A stretch of 64,000 nt of DNA from Flavobacteriales bacterium (GCA_016713875.1 JADJOI010000003.1:1736001-1800000), one strand, 5' to 3'. Counted from the first letter of the stretch, positions 1-9,090 are shown. The notes: a model not told the origin generated them from the sequence alone. Made by a program: numbers and translations.

Positions 1-2184
1 TACCTGTGCTCCCTGGGGGAGGTGATGCTCGCCGCCCTGCCCGGTCCGATGGTGTTGACCAGTGAAACGCGCGTGACGGCCACGGCGCTCACCGCCGAGC
101 ATTCCGCACGGACACCGCGAGCGGCCCTGTTGCTGGATGCCCTCGAGCAGCGTCCGGCGATCACCCTGGGCGAGGCCGGCGACCTGCTCCAGGTGAAGGA
201 TCCCCTCCGCGCGATGAAGCAGTTGCTCGACGAAGGCGCCTTGGCGCTGGAGGAGGAACTGCGGTCGCTCCCCGTGGAGCGCTTGGTGCGCCATGTGGCG
301 CTCACCGCGGAAGCCGCTGATGAGGCCGCGCTGCACGGCTGGTTCGACCGGCTCGCGCGAGCACCCAAGCAATTGGCGCTGCTCATGAAGGGCATCGAGC
401 TCGGTCGCTGGTTGGACAACGGGGGTGGGCCGGTGGCCGAAGCGAGCCTGTTGAAGGCCGCCGGCGCGGAACGCCGACACGTGGAGGAACTGGTGCGCAA
501 GGGCCTGTTCAGCGTCACCGAACGGCCGGCCGACCGACCGCCGCCCCGGCCTGGCAGCGGTTCCCCCACCCTCTCGCCCGCACAGGCCGCCTGCCTGCAG
601 GAGATCGACGCCGCCCTGAAGGGCCATCGTTGCTGCCTGCTCCAAGGCGTCACCGGCTCGGGCAAGACCGAGGTGTACGCCCACCTCATCGAGCGCGCCG
701 TGGACCAGGGCGGCCAGGTGCTGTACCTGCTGCCGGAGATCGCGCTCACCACCCAGCTGATCGCTCGGCTCCGCACACGCTTCGGCGATCGGGTCAGTGT
801 GTTCCACAGCAGGCTCAGTGCCCGCCAGCGCGCCGACCTCTGGGGCGGCATCCTCCGCGACCCCGGTTCGCATCCCATCGTGGTGGGCGCCCGCTCGGCG
901 CTCTTCCTGCCCTTCCGGCGCCTGCGGCTGATCATCGTGGATGAGGAGCACGACCCCTCCTACAAGCAGCAGGACCCTTCTCCGCGCTACAATGCCCGCG
1001 ACATGGCCCTGGTGCTCGGCGAACTGATGGAGGCGCCCGTGGTGCTCGGATCCGCCACGCCCTCCATGGAAACGCTGTACAATGCCCGGCAGGGCAAGTA
1101 CGGCCACGCCCGGCTGCTCGAACGCTTCGGCGACAGCGTGCTGCCCACCGTGGAGCTGATCGACCTGCGCGAGGCCTATAAGCGCAAACGCATGCAGGGG
1201 CACTTCACCCCGGAGCTGCTGGAGGCCGTGCAACGGACGGTGGAGCGGCGCGATCAGGTGATCCTGTTCCAGAACCGGCGCGGCTACGCCCCCGTGTGGC
1301 AATGCGAACAATGTGCGCATGTGCCGAACTGCGCGCATTGTGATGTGAGCCTCACCTACCACAAACGGAGCCACGAACTGCGCTGCCACTACTGCGGCCG
1401 CGGCTATCCGCCGCCCACGGCCTGCCCCTCCTGCGGCAGCCGACGGCTGAAGATGATCGGCCTCGGCACTGAGCGCATCGAGGAGGAACTGGCGGTGGCC
1501 CTGCCCGACGTGCGCGTGGCCCGGCTCGACCAGGACACCGCCCGCGGCAAGCACGCGCTGGAGCGGCTCATGCACGACTTCGCCGAAGGGCGCATCGATG
1601 TGCTCGTCGGCACCCAGATGGTGACCAAGGGGCTCGACATGGAGCGCGTGAACACCGTGGGCATCCTCAGCGCCGACCGGCTGCTGCGCTTCCCCGACTT
1701 CCGCGCCCACGAACGCGCCTTCCAGCTGATGGGCCAGGTGGCGGGCCGCAGCGGCCGACGCGGTGTACAGGGCCGCGTGCTCATCCAGGCGTTCGACGTC
1801 GCCCACCCCGTGCTCGGGCACGTGCTCACCCACGATGTCGACGGGTTCTACGCCCGCGAACTGGAGCATCGCCAGGCCCACGGCTATCCGCCCTTCTCGC
1901 GGCTGGTGCGCTTCACCCTGAAGCACCGCTCCGAGGAGCGCGTGGAACAGGCCGCGTGCACCCTGGTGAACCTGCTTCGGCCCGAGCTGGGCGATCGGGT
2001 GCTGGGGCCGGAGACCCCGGCCGTGGCGTGGGTGCGCGATCAGCACATCCGCAACGTGCTGGTGAAGCTGGCCCGCGGCGTCTACCACCGCGAAAAGGAC
2101 GTGGTGCGAGCGGCGCTGGACCGCCTGCCGGATGAACTGCCTGAAGGCCGCGTACGATTGATCGTGGACGTGGACCCCGGTTGA
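1..2184 (+). CDS. priA: Primosomal protein N' (replication restart helicase PriA), 5' truncated by window edge
   Basis: PriA is a 3'-5' DNA helicase that reloads the replisome at stalled forks. The open frame runs from the first base (reading YLCSLGEVMLAALPGP, a typical inner PriA sequence), so the start codon lies outside the window; the first ATG at 22 is internal. A Walker A motif GVTGSGKT is at about nt 646-669 and the DEEH helicase box at 940-951. Paired cysteines of the PriA zinc-binding insertion (CEQC, CAHC, CHYC, CPSC) lie between about 1303 and 1440, followed by helicase motifs such as GTQMVTKGLD and QVAGRSGRRG. Order and spacing match the family, so identification is secure. The gene ends 11 bases before an inverted-repeat element. 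Confidence 0.97.
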   Translation, partial: YLCSLGEVMLAALPGPMVLTSETRVTATALTAEHSARTPRAALLLDALEQRPAITLGEAGDLLQVKDPLRAMKQLLDEGALALEEELRSLPVERLVRHVALTAEAADEAALHGWFDRLARAPKQLALLMKGIELGRWLDNGGGPVAEASLLKAAGAERRHVEELVRKGLFSVTERPADRPPPRPGSGSPTLSPAQAACLQEIDAALKGHRCCLLQGVTGSGKTEVYAHLIERAVDQGGQVLYLLPEIALTTQLIARLRTRFGDRVSVFHSRLSARQRADLWGGILRDPGSHPIVVGARSALFLPFRRLRLIIVDEEHDPSYKQQDPSPRYNARDMALVLGELMEAPVVLGSATPSMETLYNARQGKYGHARLLERFGDSVLPTVELIDLREAYKRKRMQGHFTPELLEAVQRTVERRDQVILFQNRRGYAPVWQCEQCAHVPNCAHCDVSLTYHKRSHELRCHYCGRGYPPPTACPSCGSRRLKMIGLGTERIEEELAVALPDVRVARLDQDTARGKHALERLMHDFAEGRIDVLVGTQMVTKGLDMERVNTVGILSADRLLRFPDFRAHERAFQLMGQVAGRSGRRGVQGRVLIQAFDVAHPVLGHVLTHDVDGFYARELEHRQAHGYPPFSRLVRFTLKHRSEERVEQAACTLVNLLRPELGDRVLGPETPAVAWVRDQHIRNVLVKLARGVYHREKDVVRAALDRLPDELPEGRVRLIVDVDPG

Positions 2185-2192
2185 ACGCCGTT

Positions 2193-2364
2193 CTCAGAAC
2201 CTGTTTGCAATACCCCCTTTTGAAGCGAGCGCTGAGGATCTGGCGACCAGACGAGACGCGAGAATAGGAGCATAGCCGGGAGCTACGTGACTGTTCTCGC
2301 GGCGAAGTATGGTCGTTAAAGACCAACGCGCAGCCAAATGCGGGTATTGCAAACAGGTTCTCAG
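2193..2364. mobile_element. MITE-like element or IS remnant with near-perfect terminal inverted repeats
   Basis: An 18-base end, AACCTGTTTGCAATACCC (2198-2215), recurs as its exact reverse complement at 2342-2359. The inverted repeats are flanked by the direct repeat CTCAG (2193-2197 and 2360-2364), which would fit a 5-base target duplication. The 126 bases inside carry no convincing gene; a small hairpin TGGTC...GACCA sits near 2310-2325. The structure fits a non-autonomous transposon or a deleted IS. The right direct repeat supplies the stop codon of the esterase gene to its right. No family name can be assigned from the sequence alone. Confidence 0.7.
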
Positions 2365-3770
2365 GGCGTGCGCAGGAACCGGTGTGCCGACCATCGACGG
2401 CCGTCCGCGATCGTGAGCACGTACAGACCGGTGGACAGGCCGGAGACGTCCAGCGTGCCCGGACCGTCCATGTCGCCTGTGGCGACCACCGATCCGCGCT
2501 GATCGAGCACCGACCAACGGACGGCCCCGCCGAGCGGATGCACCAGGTGCAGCGGCCCGGTGGTCGCGGTCGGCATCACCTGCCAGTCGCGTTCGGCCAG
2601 TTCAGGCACACCGTTCCAGGTACACTCGGCCTGCAGGTCCATCAGCCAGGCGCGCACGGCGAGCAGCGCGGGGAACGCACAGGCCCCGTGGTCCAGCGCA
2701 CCCATGTCCACGGCGCTCACCTGCTGCGCGCCAGCGAGCTGAAAGGCCTGCAACGCCACCTGTGTATTGCCCGGGAACACGTGGTCGTCCGCGTTGCAGT
2801 AGTGCATGCGCACCGGCGCCTCTGGCACCCAGCCGTACAGGTCGTTGTCCGCCAGTGCCAGGCGGAAGGGATGCTGTGGATCGGTGGCGAAGGCCTGAAG
2901 CACGCTGTCCTGAAGGACCTCGCTGGGCACCGACGGCATCACGGCGTCCACATCTCCGCTGCCGTGCGTGCCGTCGAACAGGGGCGGGAGCAGCGCGTCC
3001 CAAGGTGCCTTGAACACTTCCGAAGGGCTGTTGAAGAGCCCGGGATACACGGAACCATAGCCCAGCACCACATAGGGCAGGTAGTAGGGTGCGGGATAGG
3101 GCACCGTATCCACCATCACCTGGGCCTGTACCCCGCTCACGTCGTAGGGCCCCGAGCACGGCGCACTGGCGGTGACGGTGAACTCCGTGGCGAACTGCTG
3201 CTCGATGGCGCGGTGGGTGGCCATGCACGCGTGCCCGCCCTGGCTGTAGCCCGCAAGGAAGAGCTGCCCGTTGAGCAGGACGCCCTGCGCCGTACACCAC
3301 TCCCGAACGGCCCGCAGCAGGTCGATGGAGGCGCTGGCCTCGGTGGCCGCGTGCACATAAGGATGAAGCCCCGGTGAATCGCCCAACCCCAGGTAATCGG
3401 GCAGGGCGCTCACGAAGCCGATCCCGCTGAGATAGTAACCGACAAGGGCCTCCTGGCTGAGGCGCGAGGGCACGGCCTCCTTTTCCAGGATGGTGCCGTG
3501 CATGTAGCATGTGATCGAGTGATAGCAGGTGTCACCGGTGGGCACCATCATGGCCCCCGAGGCCACGATGGGCTGTCCGTCCGCGTCGGTGGACCAGTAC
3601 CTCAACCGGTACACCTCGATCCCGTTGATGGCGTTGCCCACACCGGTGTCGATCAGCTCCTGTTGGGTGAAGGTGAGCAGCAGCGAGTCGCTGATGAGCA
3701 CCTGGGCCTGGTGTACCGCGGGAAGACAGAGCGCGGCAACACTTACGGCAAGGTGAAGGATCGTTCGCAT
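2361..3770 (-). CDS. Secreted alpha/beta-hydrolase (secretory lipase/esterase-like) with T9SS C-terminal domain
   Basis: A 469-residue protein with an N-terminal signal peptide (MRTILHLAVSVAALCLPAVHQAQ). The nucleophile elbow GYSQGG follows a cap-like region, and the expected acid and histidine are visible further on in CNADDHVFPGNT and ALDHGACAFP, so a Ser-Asp-His triad is plausible. The layout resembles bacterial relatives of the secretory lipases; the substrate is unknown. The last ~75 residues (LVHPLGGAVRW... STGLYVLTI) look like a type IX sorting domain, so export to the cell surface or medium is inferred. It is the last gene of a leftward run, 28 bases after the preceding small secreted protein. 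Its TGA stop (2361-2363) lies in the flanking repeat of the adjacent MITE-like element, so the original C-terminus may have been slightly altered. Confidence 0.8.
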   Translation of the reverse strand: MRTILHLAVSVAALCLPAVHQAQVLISDSLLLTFTQQELIDTGVGNAINGIEVYRLRYWSTDADGQPIVASGAMMVPTGDTCYHSITCYMHGTILEKEAVPSRLSQEALVGYYLSGIGFVSALPDYLGLGDSPGLHPYVHAATEASASIDLLRAVREWCTAQGVLLNGQLFLAGYSQGGHACMATHRAIEQQFATEFTVTASAPCSGPYDVSGVQAQVMVDTVPYPAPYYLPYVVLGYGSVYPGLFNSPSEVFKAPWDALLPPLFDGTHGSGDVDAVMPSVPSEVLQDSVLQAFATDPQHPFRLALADNDLYGWVPEAPVRMHYCNADDHVFPGNTQVALQAFQLAGAQQVSAVDMGALDHGACAFPALLAVRAWLMDLQAECTWNGVPELAERDWQVMPTATTGPLHLVHPLGGAVRWSVLDQRGSVVATGDMDGPGTLDVSGLSTGLYVLTIADGRRWSAHRFLRTP

Positions 3771-3798
3771 GGGCTGAAGATAGCCCGATGCGTCGGGA

Positions 3799-4395
3799 TC
3801 AATGCTGCACGGTCAATCGCCCGGCGTGCACGCGTCCGCCATAGGTGGCCCGGTAATGATGGATGCCGGCCGGCCAGGCACGCACGTCAAGTTCCACACG
3901 GTCGCCTCGCACGGGCACCGCGGGCCCCACCGCACGACCCGCCTGGTCGAACACCTCCAGCACGCCCTCGGCGGTGCCGGCCTCCCGGAAAAGCAGCACC
4001 ACGCGTTCATGCGCTGGAGAGGGAAAGGCCAGGTGCTCACGCTCCACCAGCCGCTCGAAGCGGACCTGCTGGATCGACGAGTAGCCCTGCGCACCCAACT
4101 TCAAGCGATAGGCGAGCGTGCTCACTTCCTGGGGCTCGTCATCCGTCCAATCGTAGGCCACCGGATCGTTCACGTTGCCGCATAGCCCGGAGATGCCACC
4201 CACCTGCATCCAGTCACTACCGTTCACCGCGCGCTCCACCTGGGTGCCATCACATGTGGACCCCGCGATCATGGTCCACTCCAGCAACACCCGGTCCTCG
4301 CGCACGGTGGCACTGAAGTCGGACAGGAAGGGATGCTCCTGGGCTTGCGCCGGGGCCAGCATCACGAGGACGAGGAAAAGGAGGGCGCTGCGCAT
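3799..4395 (-). CDS. Small secreted protein with T9SS-type sorting domain
   Basis: A 198-residue protein starting at the ATG 4393-4395, chosen because it opens a clean signal peptide (MRSALLFLVLVMLAPAQAQ); the longer frame upstream runs into the next gene. The mature part has a fibronectin/beta-sandwich look (LEWTMIAGSTCDGTQVERAVNGSDW), a region common in Bacteroidota just before the sorting domain. The C-terminal 80 residues (FPSPAHERV... VFDQAGRAVG... AGIHHYRA) match the usual type IX pattern of 'PNPA' box, beta strands and a final basic strand, though in a diverged form. It is 16 bases after the pseudouridine synthase gene and may be cotranscribed with it. No enzymatic motif is visible; function unknown. 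Confidence 0.7.
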   Translation of the reverse strand: MRSALLFLVLVMLAPAQAQEHPFLSDFSATVREDRVLLEWTMIAGSTCDGTQVERAVNGSDWMQVGGISGLCGNVNDPVAYDWTDDEPQEVSTLAYRLKLGAQGYSSIQQVRFERLVEREHLAFPSPAHERVVLLFREAGTAEGVLEVFDQAGRAVGPAVPVRGDRVELDVRAWPAGIHHYRATYGGRVHAGRLTVQH

Positions 4396-4411
4396 CGTTG
4401 TGAAGCAACGT

Positions 4412-5107
4412 TCAGGCCGGTGGAATAGTGCGCCATGGGGCCCAGGTGGGCGTGTCGGGCAGCGGCGCCTCCACCCGCAGCGCTTCCCCGGTGAAGGGGT
4501 GCTGCATGGCGATCGACCAGGCGTGCAGGGCGATGGACCGGTCGCGTTCTCCACGTCGGGCGCCGTACTTCACATCGCCCTTGATGGGATGCCCGGCGGC
4601 GGCGAGCTGCGCGCGGATCTGGTGGAACGCCCCGCGCTGCGGCCGCACCTCCACCAGCGTGTACCGATCTCCGCGCAGCACGGGCCGCAGCATGAGCGAT
4701 ACCGGCACGCCGTGGTCCGAGACCCGGGCCCGGTGCGCCTTCGCATCGTGGAGCAAGGTGTGCTCAAGCGTGCGGTCGCTGTTCACCGCGCCGGCCACCA
4801 CGGCCAGGTAGGTCTTTTGCACGGCCCGCTCGCGGAAGAGCCGGTTCAGCGCCTGAAGCGCCTCGGTCGTTCGACTGAACAGCACCACCCCGCTCACGGG
4901 GCGGTCAAGCCGGTGCGGCAGGCCGATCGCCTCACCCGGATGCAACATCCGCACAGCGCTCAACAGGTCGGGGGCGCCGGTGGGGTCCGCCTGCACGGGC
5001 ATGCCTGCGGGCTTGTGCATGGCGAGCAGATGGGCATCACCCCACAGCACGCGCGGCGCGGCCTCAGTACTGCTCGTCGGCGCTGGGGAAGTCACGCGAG
5101 CGGACAT
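4412..5107 (-). CDS. RluA-family RNA pseudouridine synthase
   Basis: A 231-residue pseudouridine synthase. The family signature HRLDRPVSG carries the catalytic aspartate, with KPAGMPVQ upstream and QRGAFHQIRAQLAAAGHPIKGDVKYG downstream, the typical RluA order. There is no N-terminal S4 domain, so it is of the short RluA/TruC type; whether the target is rRNA or tRNA cannot be told. The start ATG lies inside the 3' end of panB (44-base overlap in another frame), suggesting translational coupling; a GTG four codons downstream is an alternative start. Confidence 0.9.
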   Translation of the reverse strand: MSARVTSPAPTSSTEAAPRVLWGDAHLLAMHKPAGMPVQADPTGAPDLLSAVRMLHPGEAIGLPHRLDRPVSGVVLFSRTTEALQALNRLFRERAVQKTYLAVVAGAVNSDRTLEHTLLHDAKAHRARVSDHGVPVSLMLRPVLRGDRYTLVEVRPQRGAFHQIRAQLAAAGHPIKGDVKYGARRGERDRSIALHAWSIAMQHPFTGEALRVEAPLPDTPTWAPWRTIPPA

Positions 5108-5879
5108 CGTTCAGGTAGCGGCCCACCGCGCCGGTGATCACGCCGTGCAGGTCGGCGTAGCGGCGCAGGAACCGCGGGTTGAAGGCCTTGTTGATGCCCA
5201 GCATGTCGTGGAGCACCAGGACCTGGCCGTCCACGCCGCCGCCCGCTCCGATGCCGATCACAGGGATGGACACGCTGCGGGCCACCTCGGCGGCCAGGGC
5301 CGCGGGGATCTTCTCCAGCACGATGGCGAAGCAGCCGGCCTGCTCCAGCAATTTGGCGTCCTCGCGCAGGCGCTGGGCTTCGGCCTCCTCCTTGGCGCGC
5401 ACCACGTAGGTGCCGAACTTGTAGATGCTCTGCGGGGTGAGGCCGAGGTGGCCCATCACCGGGATGCCGGCGGTGAGGATGCGTTCGATGCTGCCGATGA
5501 CCTCACGTCCGCCCTCGAGCTTCACGGCATGGGCGCCGCTCTCCTTCATGATGCGGATGGCGCTGTTGAGGGCGCCCTTGCTGTTGCCCTGGTAGGTGCC
5601 GAAGGGCAGGTCCACCACGATGAGGGCCCGGTGGCAACCCCGCACCACGCTGCTCGCGTGGTAGATCATCTGGTCCAGGGTGATGGGCAGGGTGGTCTCA
5701 TGCCCGGCCATCACGTTGCTGGCACTGTCGCCCACGAGGATCACATCGATGCCGGCGGCATCGACCAGGCTGGCCAGGCTGAAGTCATAGGCCGTGAGCA
5801 TGGCGATGGGCTGGCCCTGGGCCTTCATCTCCAGCAGCACATGGGTGGTCACGCGGCGGGCGTCCTTCGGTTCGCTCAT
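5064..5879 (-). CDS. panB: 3-methyl-2-oxobutanoate hydroxymethyltransferase
   Basis: PanB makes ketopantoate from alpha-ketoisovalerate and methylenetetrahydrofolate, the first committed step toward pantothenate and coenzyme A. The 271-residue length is normal. Characteristic stretches are visible: MLTAYDFSLA, ILVGDSASNVMAGHETTLPI (metal-binding aspartate region), VDLPFGTYQ, KLEGG, and PVMGHLGLTPQS. A perfect TAGCTTTG box lies 32 bases upstream on the same strand, so this is probably the first gene of the leftward cluster. Its 3' end overlaps the pseudouridine synthase gene. No other pantothenate gene is in the window. Confidence 0.97.
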   Translation of the reverse strand: MSEPKDARRVTTHVLLEMKAQGQPIAMLTAYDFSLASLVDAAGIDVILVGDSASNVMAGHETTLPITLDQMIYHASSVVRGCHRALIVVDLPFGTYQGNSKGALNSAIRIMKESGAHAVKLEGGREVIGSIERILTAGIPVMGHLGLTPQSIYKFGTYVVRAKEEAEAQRLREDAKLLEQAGCFAIVLEKIPAALAAEVARSVSIPVIGIGAGGGVDGQVLVLHDMLGINKAFNPRFLRRYADLHGVITGAVGRYLNDVRSRDFPSADEQY

Positions 5880-5910
5880 GGCCAGGGCCCCACCTGGTGG
5901 CGGAGGGCGT

Positions 5911-5918
5911 CAAAGCTA
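5911..5918 (-). promoter_or_regulatory. Bacteroidota-type -7 box upstream of panB
   Basis: On the minus strand the sequence reads TAGCTTTG, a full match to the Bacteroidota -7 consensus TAnnTTTG, 32 bases before the panB start. No clear -33 TTG is present, so this rests on the -7 box alone. Confidence 0.55.
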
Positions 5919-5990
5919 GCGCCGGTGCGCCGAAGCACGGGTCGGAGCACCCGCTCCCCGTTCATCACGCCGTGGCTGAAGGGCGCCGTC

Positions 5991-5998
5991 TATCTTTG
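5991..5998 (+). promoter_or_regulatory. Bacteroidota-type -7 box upstream of the lipoprotein gene
   Basis: TATCTTTG is a full match to TAnnTTTG and lies 16 bases before the ATG at 6015. Together with the panB box on the other strand it makes a short divergent promoter region of about 135 bases. Confidence 0.55.
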
Positions 5999-6014
5999 GC
6001 GCCCTTCCACGACC

Positions 6015-7058
6015 ATGGCCCGCCACACCTTCGCCCTTCTGATCCTTCCCGCCGTATTCGCCGCCTGCAGCACCGAACTGGAGGTGAGCGCCCCGTACAA
6101 GGACATCACCGTGGTGTACGGTGTGCTGTCCACCCGGGCCACCGACGGGGTGAGCGATGAGACGCGGCACTACGTGAAGATCAACAAGGCCTTCCTCGGC
6201 GAGGGCGATGCTCTGGTGTACGCGCAGATCCCCGACAGCACCGAGTACGACGATCCCGACTTTCAAGTGGCTCCGCGCGTGGTGGACCTGGACAACAACA
6301 CGGAGTTCCTGCTCAACGACTCGATGATGCCGCGGGAGCCGGGCGTGTTCAACTCCCCGCTGCACAAGGTCTACTACTTCGACGCCACGCTCGACCCCGA
6401 GCACACCTACGCGGTGCGGATGAAGGTGCGCGGCAATGACGTCAGCGCCGAGACGCCGATCGTGAACCCGCCCGCCTACCAATCGGGCTTCCTGCAGACC
6501 AACAGCAACAGCAAGTTGAATCTGATGCTGGGCAACCAGTACAACACGGTGGACATGGATTTCCGCAGCGGGCGTGATGCGCGGCGGTATGACGTCAGCT
6601 ACCGGGTGCGCTACGCCGAGGACCGGTCCGGCGTGCTCACCGAGGAATCGTACACGGTCTTCCTGGGTTCGGTGCGCACCAACGGGCTCAACGGAGGCGA
6701 AGAGCTGCAGGTGGCCATCAGCGGCGAGGCCTTCTACCAGAACATGGCCAACGTGATGGAGAACGACCCGTCCATCACGCGGCGCATCTACCGGGGCCTG
6801 GACATCCTGTTCGCCGCCGCCAGCGATGAGTTCGCCACCTACCTCACCCTGGCCCAGCCGGTGAGCGGCATCGTGGAGGAGCGCCCCGAGTACACCAACA
6901 TCACCAATGGCTACGGGCTGTTCGCCGGACGCCACTTCCAAACGGCCGTTGGCGTGAAGCTGGGCGATGCCTCCCTCGTACAACTGGTGGAGGGCCCCTA
7001 TACGGCACCCTTCAACTTCTGCATCGAAGGCAACGGTCCGCCCTTGGGCTGCGACTGA
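6015..7058 (+). CDS. Putative lipoprotein, DUF4249-like
   Basis: A 347-residue protein starting at ATG 6015, picked because it opens a lipoprotein signal peptide (MARHTFALLILPAVFAACS) with the lipobox cysteine about residue 18; the frame continues upstream only as an antisense shadow of panB. The mature part (ELEVSAPYKDITVVYGVLS..., alternating beta strands, HTYAVRMKVRGNDVSAETPIVNPP) resembles the DUF4249 outer-membrane-associated lipoproteins of Bacteroidota. Those are often found near TonB-dependent transporters, but none is adjacent here. Function unknown; the family assignment is tentative. It has its own promoter box and lies 125 bases before dnaK. Confidence 0.7.
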   Translation: MARHTFALLILPAVFAACSTELEVSAPYKDITVVYGVLSTRATDGVSDETRHYVKINKAFLGEGDALVYAQIPDSTEYDDPDFQVAPRVVDLDNNTEFLLNDSMMPREPGVFNSPLHKVYYFDATLDPEHTYAVRMKVRGNDVSAETPIVNPPAYQSGFLQTNSNSKLNLMLGNQYNTVDMDFRSGRDARRYDVSYRVRYAEDRSGVLTEESYTVFLGSVRTNGLNGGEELQVAISGEAFYQNMANVMENDPSITRRIYRGLDILFAAASDEFATYLTLAQPVSGIVEERPEYTNITNGYGLFAGRHFQTAVGVKLGDASLVQLVEGPYTAPFNFCIEGNGPPLGCD

Positions 7059-7183
7059 CGATCTGTCCTTCTGTCAGGTCTGTTCCGGTCGGTCCCGCAG
7101 GCTCGGGCACCACCTTGTCAGCTTTCCACGGCGATGTGGCCATGGCATACGCATTGACAAGCGGCCCGAACGAACCAACGACC

Positions 7184-9088
7184 ATGAGCAAGATCATCGG
7201 CATCGACCTGGGCACCACCAACAGCTGTGTGGCGGTGATGGAGGGCAACGAACCCGTGGTGATCGCCAACAGCGAGGGCAAGCGCACCACCCCGAGTGTG
7301 GTGGCCTTCGTGGAGGGCGGCGAACGCAAGGTGGGTGACCCGGCCAAGCGTCAGGCGATCACCAACCCGCGCAACACCATCTTCTCCATCAAGCGCTTCA
7401 TGGGCAACTCGTACGACGAGAGCTCCAAGGAGGCTTCGCGCGTGCCCTACACCGTGGAACGCGGCCCGAACAACACGCCCCGTGTGCAGATCGGCGACCG
7501 CCAGTACACCCCTCAGGAGATCAGCGCGATGGTCCTGCAGAAGATGAAGAAGACCGCGGAGGACTACCTCGGCACCACGGTGACCGAGGCGGTGATCACC
7601 GTGCCGGCCTACTTCAACGACGCTCAGCGCCAGGCCACCAAGGAGGCCGGCGAGATCGCGGGGCTCAAGGTGCGCCGCATCATCAACGAACCAACGGCGG
7701 CAGCGCTCGCCTACGGCCTCGACAAAAAGCACAAGGACCAGAAGATCGTGGTGTTCGACTGCGGTGGCGGCACGCACGACGTGAGCGTGCTGGAGCTGGG
7801 CGACGGCGTGTTCGAGGTGAAGAGCACCGACGGCGACACCCACCTGGGCGGCGACGACTTCGACCAGGTGATCATCGACTGGCTGGCCGAGGAGTTCAAG
7901 GGCCAGTTCAACATCGACCTGCGCAAGGACCCCATGGCCCTGCAGCGCCTGAAGGAGGCCGCCGAGAAGGCCAAGATCGAGCTCAGCTCCACCACGAGCA
8001 GCGAGATCAACCTGCCCTACATCATGCCGGTGGACGGCATTCCGCAGCACCTGGTGCGCAGCCTCACCCGGGCCAAGTTCGAGCAGCTCGCAGACAGCCT
8101 CATCAAGCGCACCATCGCCCCGTGCGAGAGCGCCTTGAAGAACGCCGGCCTCAAGACCAGCGACATCGACGAGGTGATCCTGGTGGGCGGCAGCACCCGG
8201 ATCCCCGCCATCCAGGACGCCGTGAAGAAGTTCTTCGGCAAGGAGCCCAGCAAGGGCGTGAACCCCGATGAGGTGGTGGCCGTGGGCGCCGCCATCCAGG
8301 GCGGTGTGCTCGCCGGCGATGTGAAGGACGTGCTGCTGCTGGACGTCACCCCGCTGAGCCTCGGCATCGAGACCATGGGCGGTGTGATGACGCGCCTGAT
8401 CGAGTCCAACACGACCATCCCCACCAAGAAGAGCGAGACCTTCAGCACGGCCAGCGACAGCCAGCCCAGCGTGGAGATCCACGTGCTGCAGGGCGAACGC
8501 CCGATGGCCAGCGGCAACCGCACGATCGGCCGCTTCCACCTTGACGGGATCCCGCCCGCACCGCGCGGCGTGCCGCAGATCGAGGTCACCTTCGACATCG
8601 ATGCCAACGGCATCCTGCACGTGGGTGCCAAGGACAAGGCCACGGGCAAGGAGCAGAGCATCCGCATCGAGGCCAGCAGCGGGCTCAGCAAGGACGAGAT
8701 CGAGAAGATGAGGAAGGAGGCCGAGGCCAACGCCGATTCCGACAAGGCCGCCCGCGAGCGTGTGGACAAGCTCAACGCCGCCGACAGCCTCATCTTCCAG
8801 ACCGAGAAGAGCCTGAAGGAGTATGGCGACAAGATCCCGGCCGAGAAGAAGCAGCCCATCGAGGATGCCCTCACCCGCCTGAAGGACGCCCACAAGGCGC
8901 AGGACGTGGAGGCCTGCGACAAGCTGGTGGCCGAGCTGAACACCGCTTTCCAGGCCGCGAGCCAGGAGATGTACAACGCCGCCCAGCAGGCCCAGCCCAA
9001 CGGCAACGCCCAGGGCGGAGCCACCGCGGCCGACGGCAGCGCCGAGGTCACGGACGTGGACTTCGAGGAAGTGAAGGACGGCAAATAG
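7184..9088 (+). CDS. dnaK: Molecular chaperone DnaK (Hsp70)
   Basis: DnaK is the ATP-dependent cytosolic Hsp70 chaperone working with DnaJ and GrpE. The 634-residue protein starts at ATG 7184 (MSKIIGIDLGTTNSCVAVMEG), the classic N-terminus; the longer frame beginning at 7115 is not homologous. The ATPase domain covers about residues 1-385 (NEPTAAALAYGLD, VILVGGSTRIPAIQ), the linker reads DVLLLDVTPLSLG, and the substrate domain is followed by a helical lid and a tail ending DVDFEEVKDGK. The second phosphate loop reads DCGGGTHDVS rather than the common DLGGGTFDVS. No dnaJ or grpE is adjacent. A strong terminator follows. Confidence 0.98.
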   Translation: MSKIIGIDLGTTNSCVAVMEGNEPVVIANSEGKRTTPSVVAFVEGGERKVGDPAKRQAITNPRNTIFSIKRFMGNSYDESSKEASRVPYTVERGPNNTPRVQIGDRQYTPQEISAMVLQKMKKTAEDYLGTTVTEAVITVPAYFNDAQRQATKEAGEIAGLKVRRIINEPTAAALAYGLDKKHKDQKIVVFDCGGGTHDVSVLELGDGVFEVKSTDGDTHLGGDDFDQVIIDWLAEEFKGQFNIDLRKDPMALQRLKEAAEKAKIELSSTTSSEINLPYIMPVDGIPQHLVRSLTRAKFEQLADSLIKRTIAPCESALKNAGLKTSDIDEVILVGGSTRIPAIQDAVKKFFGKEPSKGVNPDEVVAVGAAIQGGVLAGDVKDVLLLDVTPLSLGIETMGGVMTRLIESNTTIPTKKSETFSTASDSQPSVEIHVLQGERPMASGNRTIGRFHLDGIPPAPRGVPQIEVTFDIDANGILHVGAKDKATGKEQSIRIEASSGLSKDEIEKMRKEAEANADSDKAARERVDKLNAADSLIFQTEKSLKEYGDKIPAEKKQPIEDALTRLKDAHKAQDVEACDKLVAELNTAFQAASQEMYNAAQQAQPNGNAQGGATAADGSAEVTDVDFEEVKDGK

Positions 9089-9090
9089 GA

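Noticed and set aside
4980..6014. N-terminal extension of the DUF4249-like lipoprotein frame
   Set aside because: The extension overlaps panB and the pseudouridine synthase gene in antisense; a lipoprotein signal begins at 6015.
7115..7183. Upstream start for dnaK (MSAFHGDVAMAYALTSGPNEPTT...)
   Set aside because: DnaK proteins begin with MSKIIGIDLGTT, found at 7184; the extension has no homology.
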